Shown here: in pieces, positions 5,290 to 7,544 of the stretch
Layout: each line of letters starts with the position of its first letter
How positions within the stretch are numbered: the stretch's first letter is position 1
From: Hyphomicrobiales bacterium
GTDB lineage: Bacteria; Pseudomonadota; Alphaproteobacteria; Rhizobiales; OSC116
Assembly (NCBI GenBank): GCA_013214985.1
Contig: JABSRY010000104.1
Location: forward strand, 1 to 7,544
Direction: 5' to 3'
Length of the DNA stretch: 7,544 nt
Notes under the pieces: model-generated
What the model saw: the letters and a program-made list of their open reading frames with translations, nothing else
The model's database searches: none
What the model was told of the DNA's origin: nothing
Position numbers and translations under genes: made by a program

Positions 5290-6882
5290 GTGGCAAATTC
5301 TCTTAAATATTCATTTTTTGCATGTGCTATTTTAATTGCTGTTTTGCCGAATGTCGCTTTGGCATCGGAGCAATCAATCACAGTGGTTACGCATGATAAT
5401 ATTGATGTTAAATTAATTCCCGAAAAAGGCACTTGTTTAAAATTTAAGCAAATCGATGTTTCGGGTGATCTTATCTTCGAACCCTCAAAGATTGAACAGA
5501 TAATATTGCCATTTGCTTATAAATGCATGGGCAATCAACTCATCAAATCAATCATGGGACATTTGAACAAATCATATGCCGATAAGGGATATATTACGAC
5601 CCAAGCTTATATACCTGAGCAAGATTTTTCGTCTGAAATATTTAAAATTCAAATTGTTGCTGGTAAAATTGAAAGCATTGAAATTGGTAAAAACCAACCT
5701 TTGGTAAAAAGACAGATCATAACGGCATTTCCAATTAGAAGTGGCGATGTTCTGAACATGGAATTACTACAGCAGGGCATTGATAATATTAAAAAGCGAC
5801 CCTCAAAGAAGGCTTCGATAAAATTACAACCTGGTGACAAGCCGGGCACTTCAAAAGTGGTTGTCTCGGCAACCGCCGAAAAAAATTGGCGCATCAGTGC
5901 AGGAACCCATCATACACGTTATAAAGGCATTAGCACAAAATCCAACGATATCACTTTAGAGCTAGATAACATTTTAGGGCTTAATGATGGTTGGAAATTA
6001 ACTTTAGGTGGTGGCGAAAATAGCAACAGTTTAAGAACCTCTTTTACTGCGCCTATTGCTTGGGCAGAGTTCACATTTTCATCCGATTATTCTGAATATT
6101 TAAGTGTATTAACCCCAACAACTGAATTGTTTGGCCAAAGTTGGGATTTAACGGCCAATATGGATTACACAATTTTCAGAAGCCCTGATGATAAAATAAT
6201 TGCGAACTTTAGCATAGCTAAAAAAATGTCGGATCGATATATTAACAGTGTCCACCTTACGCCTCAAAGGTTTACAGTTGCAAAATTTGGTATAAAACAC
6301 ATTAAAACAGCGGGTGCATTCAGCGCGACTACACATTTAGGGATTTCCAAAGGTCTTAGTTTGTTGGGTGCACAACGAGATCCTGCAATACGAACCATAT
6401 CGACACCTCGCGCTCAATTCTCATTACTGACGGCAAATACAGACTTAACCTACGTTATAAAAGATGTCGCGACATTAAGCTCTAAATGGAATGTTCAATG
6501 GGCACCTCATGCGCTTTATTCTGGGCAACAAATGAATCTTGGCGGTAGTAGTTCTGTTCGAGGTGCTGGGTCAGCAGGCATGAATGTTGATATAGGCATC
6601 ACTAGTCAACACCAAGTTGGGTTTAAATTATCTAATAAATCCTCTCCCGAACTTTCTAAAATTCTTGAAAAATTTGAGCCTTATTTATTTGCAGATGCTG
6701 CTTTGGGTAAAGACATTGCAAATTCAAAAAAATATTATGCGGCATCCATTGGTGCTGGCCTGAAATTTGAAGACAAGCACTTTAGTTTTGAGGCCTCAAT
6801 TGCCAAACCTGTATTTTTTAGAGGTGTTATCAATGCATCCAAATCACCAGAATATAAAATAAACGCAACTATAAAATTTTAA
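5290..6882 (+). CDS. TpsB outer-membrane transporter (ShlB/FhaC/HecB family)
   Basis: This is an Omp85-superfamily 16-strand beta-barrel that recognises the TPS domain of its partner through two periplasmic POTRA domains and secretes it. At 530 residues it is near the usual family length. Residues 1-26 are a signal peptide (ALA-SE). POTRA1 starts at about 47 with a ShlB-type cysteine pair (Cys49, Cys79). POTRA2 is recognisable from 'KGYITTQAYIPEQDFSSEIFKIQIVAGKIE' (99-128) to the linker 'IKLQPGDKPGTSKVVVS' (177-193). The barrel follows, with the L6-loop motif at 423-426 reading VRGA rather than VRGF/VRGY, and the Asp-bearing strand 'YLFADAALG' (465-473), the expected partner of the L6 Arg. 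It ends in KINATIKF, a C-terminal Phe as in BAM substrates. Only about 20 residues separate the signal peptide from POTRA1, so the FhaC-type plug helix may be absent. Confidence 0.92.
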   Translation: MANSLKYSFFACAILIAVLPNVALASEQSITVVTHDNIDVKLIPEKGTCLKFKQIDVSGDLIFEPSKIEQIILPFAYKCMGNQLIKSIMGHLNKSYADKGYITTQAYIPEQDFSSEIFKIQIVAGKIESIEIGKNQPLVKRQIITAFPIRSGDVLNMELLQQGIDNIKKRPSKKASIKLQPGDKPGTSKVVVSATAEKNWRISAGTHHTRYKGISTKSNDITLELDNILGLNDGWKLTLGGGENSNSLRTSFTAPIAWAEFTFSSDYSEYLSVLTPTTELFGQSWDLTANMDYTIFRSPDDKIIANFSIAKKMSDRYINSVHLTPQRFTVAKFGIKHIKTAGAFSATTHLGISKGLSLLGAQRDPAIRTISTPRAQFSLLTANTDLTYVIKDVATLSSKWNVQWAPHALYSGQQMNLGGSSSVRGAGSAGMNVDIGITSQHQVGFKLSNKSSPELSKILEKFEPYLFADAALGKDIANSKKYYAASIGAGLKFEDKHFSFEASIAKPVFFRGVINASKSPEYKINATIKF

Positions 6883-6899
6883 TTAGATGGAATATAAAA

Positions 6900-7544
6900 A
6901 TGAAAATAGTAAAAATAGTAAAAACATTAATAATATTAGCCCTTCAAATGCCATTCATTGCCTATGCCGATAAGTTAGATGACAGTCTAAAAGCTTTGGA
7001 CAAGGGTGAAACTAAAAAAGGTCTCCAATTATTGGTCGAAGAATTTAAAGCTGGCAATGGCGAAGCTGGTTTTTATTTAGGTAGAATGTCCGAATCCGGG
7101 CTTGGTATTCCTGTTAATCTACCACAAGCCATTCAATTTTATAAAAAAGCCAGTGAAGATGGCAGCCCAAAGGCACTCAATCGCCTTGGTTTATTACATT
7201 ATAACGGCATCGGTGTTTTGCAAAATTACAGCAAAGCACACACGTTTATTTGTGAAGCTGCGGATTTAAAAGATGTTGAAGCTCAATTCAATTGTGCAAC
7301 CTCTTTTTTTGAAGGCAAGGGCGTGGAAAAAAATACCAAACAAGCTGAGAGTTATTTTTTAATGGCCGCCAACCAAGATCATATTGGCGCGATGAATATT
7401 CTGGCAGGTAATTATTCCGATGGCGGATTTGGTGAGAAAGACATCAAAAAATCAATTTCTTATTATGAAAAAACTGCTGCTAAAGGCAATCCAATTGGTC
7501 AATATAAGTTGGGTGTAATGTTCGAGGCGGGTGTCGATCTGCCT
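6900..7544 (+). CDS. Exported SEL1-repeat protein (3' end outside window)
   Basis: The frame runs from ATG 6900 through 215 codons to the right edge. Residues 1-23 form a signal peptide (basic MKIVKIVK, hydrophobic core, AYA-DK), so the product should act in the periplasm or beyond. From about residue 40 onward it is built of SEL1-like helical repeats of about 36 residues with the 'A...LG..Y..G.GV..d...A..wy..AA..G' pattern. Examples are GEAGFYLGRMSESGLGIPVN (54-73), PKALNRLGLLHYNGIGV (90-106), VEAQFNCATSFFEGKGVEKN (126-145), IGAMNILAGNYSDGGFG (162-178) and IGQYKLGVMFEAGV (199-212). SEL1 repeats mediate protein-protein contacts. GGA at 6889-6891 with an 8-nt spacer supports the start. The gene follows tpsB by 17 nt, so it is probably part of the TPS operon. 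An accessory role in TPS folding, export or assembly is inferred, not demonstrated. Confidence 0.88.
   Translation, partial: MKIVKIVKTLIILALQMPFIAYADKLDDSLKALDKGETKKGLQLLVEEFKAGNGEAGFYLGRMSESGLGIPVNLPQAIQFYKKASEDGSPKALNRLGLLHYNGIGVLQNYSKAHTFICEAADLKDVEAQFNCATSFFEGKGVEKNTKQAESYFLMAANQDHIGAMNILAGNYSDGGFGEKDIKKSISYYEKTAAKGNPIGQYKLGVMFEAGVDLP

Overview
The window looks like part of the chromosome of an AT-rich Gram-negative bacterium. It contains an outer-membrane two-partner secretion (TPS) transporter ending in Phe, several Sec signal peptides, a bactofilin and a FecCD-type ABC transporter. That combination fits a proteobacterium, possibly an aquatic or host-associated alphaproteobacterium. No marker gene is present, so the assignment is an inference from gene types only. 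Every recognisable gene lies on the + strand.

Region 1 (1-2352) is the end of a metal-chelate uptake operon. It holds the C-terminus of a FecCD-family permease, its FecE-type ATPase, and a SAM-dependent methyltransferase whose GTG start overlaps the ATPase stop by 4 nt. It then holds a decayed MBL-fold metallo-hydrolase fragment, which lacks the N-terminal metal-binding half, has Asn where a metal-bridging Asp is expected, and is frameshifted near its end. An intrinsic terminator at 2323-2352 closes this unit.

Region 2 (2353-2588) is non-coding. It carries a complex inverted repeat (2408-2448) and a TATAAT box that may drive the next unit.

Region 3 (2589-7544) is a second co-directional set: a small bactofilin (TTG start), a truncated ChaN-like gene (signal peptide plus the GExH region only), and a two-partner secretion system. 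The TPS system is a compact 668-residue TpsA exoprotein followed directly by a 530-residue TpsB transporter. It is followed 17 nt later by an exported SEL1-repeat protein that runs off the window. TpsB would receive TpsA in the periplasm through its POTRA domains and export it through its barrel. The SEL1-repeat protein is a plausible periplasmic accessory factor for this pair, although that role is inferred only from position and signal peptide.

The most interesting part is the tpsA-tpsB-SEL1 cassette. It combines a short cargo with an unusual Cys pair and aromatic/basic insertion, a transporter with VRGA in place of the usual VRGF/VRGY motif, and a tightly linked SEL1 protein. It sits directly behind a broken gene, which could mark a rearrangement or insertion boundary.
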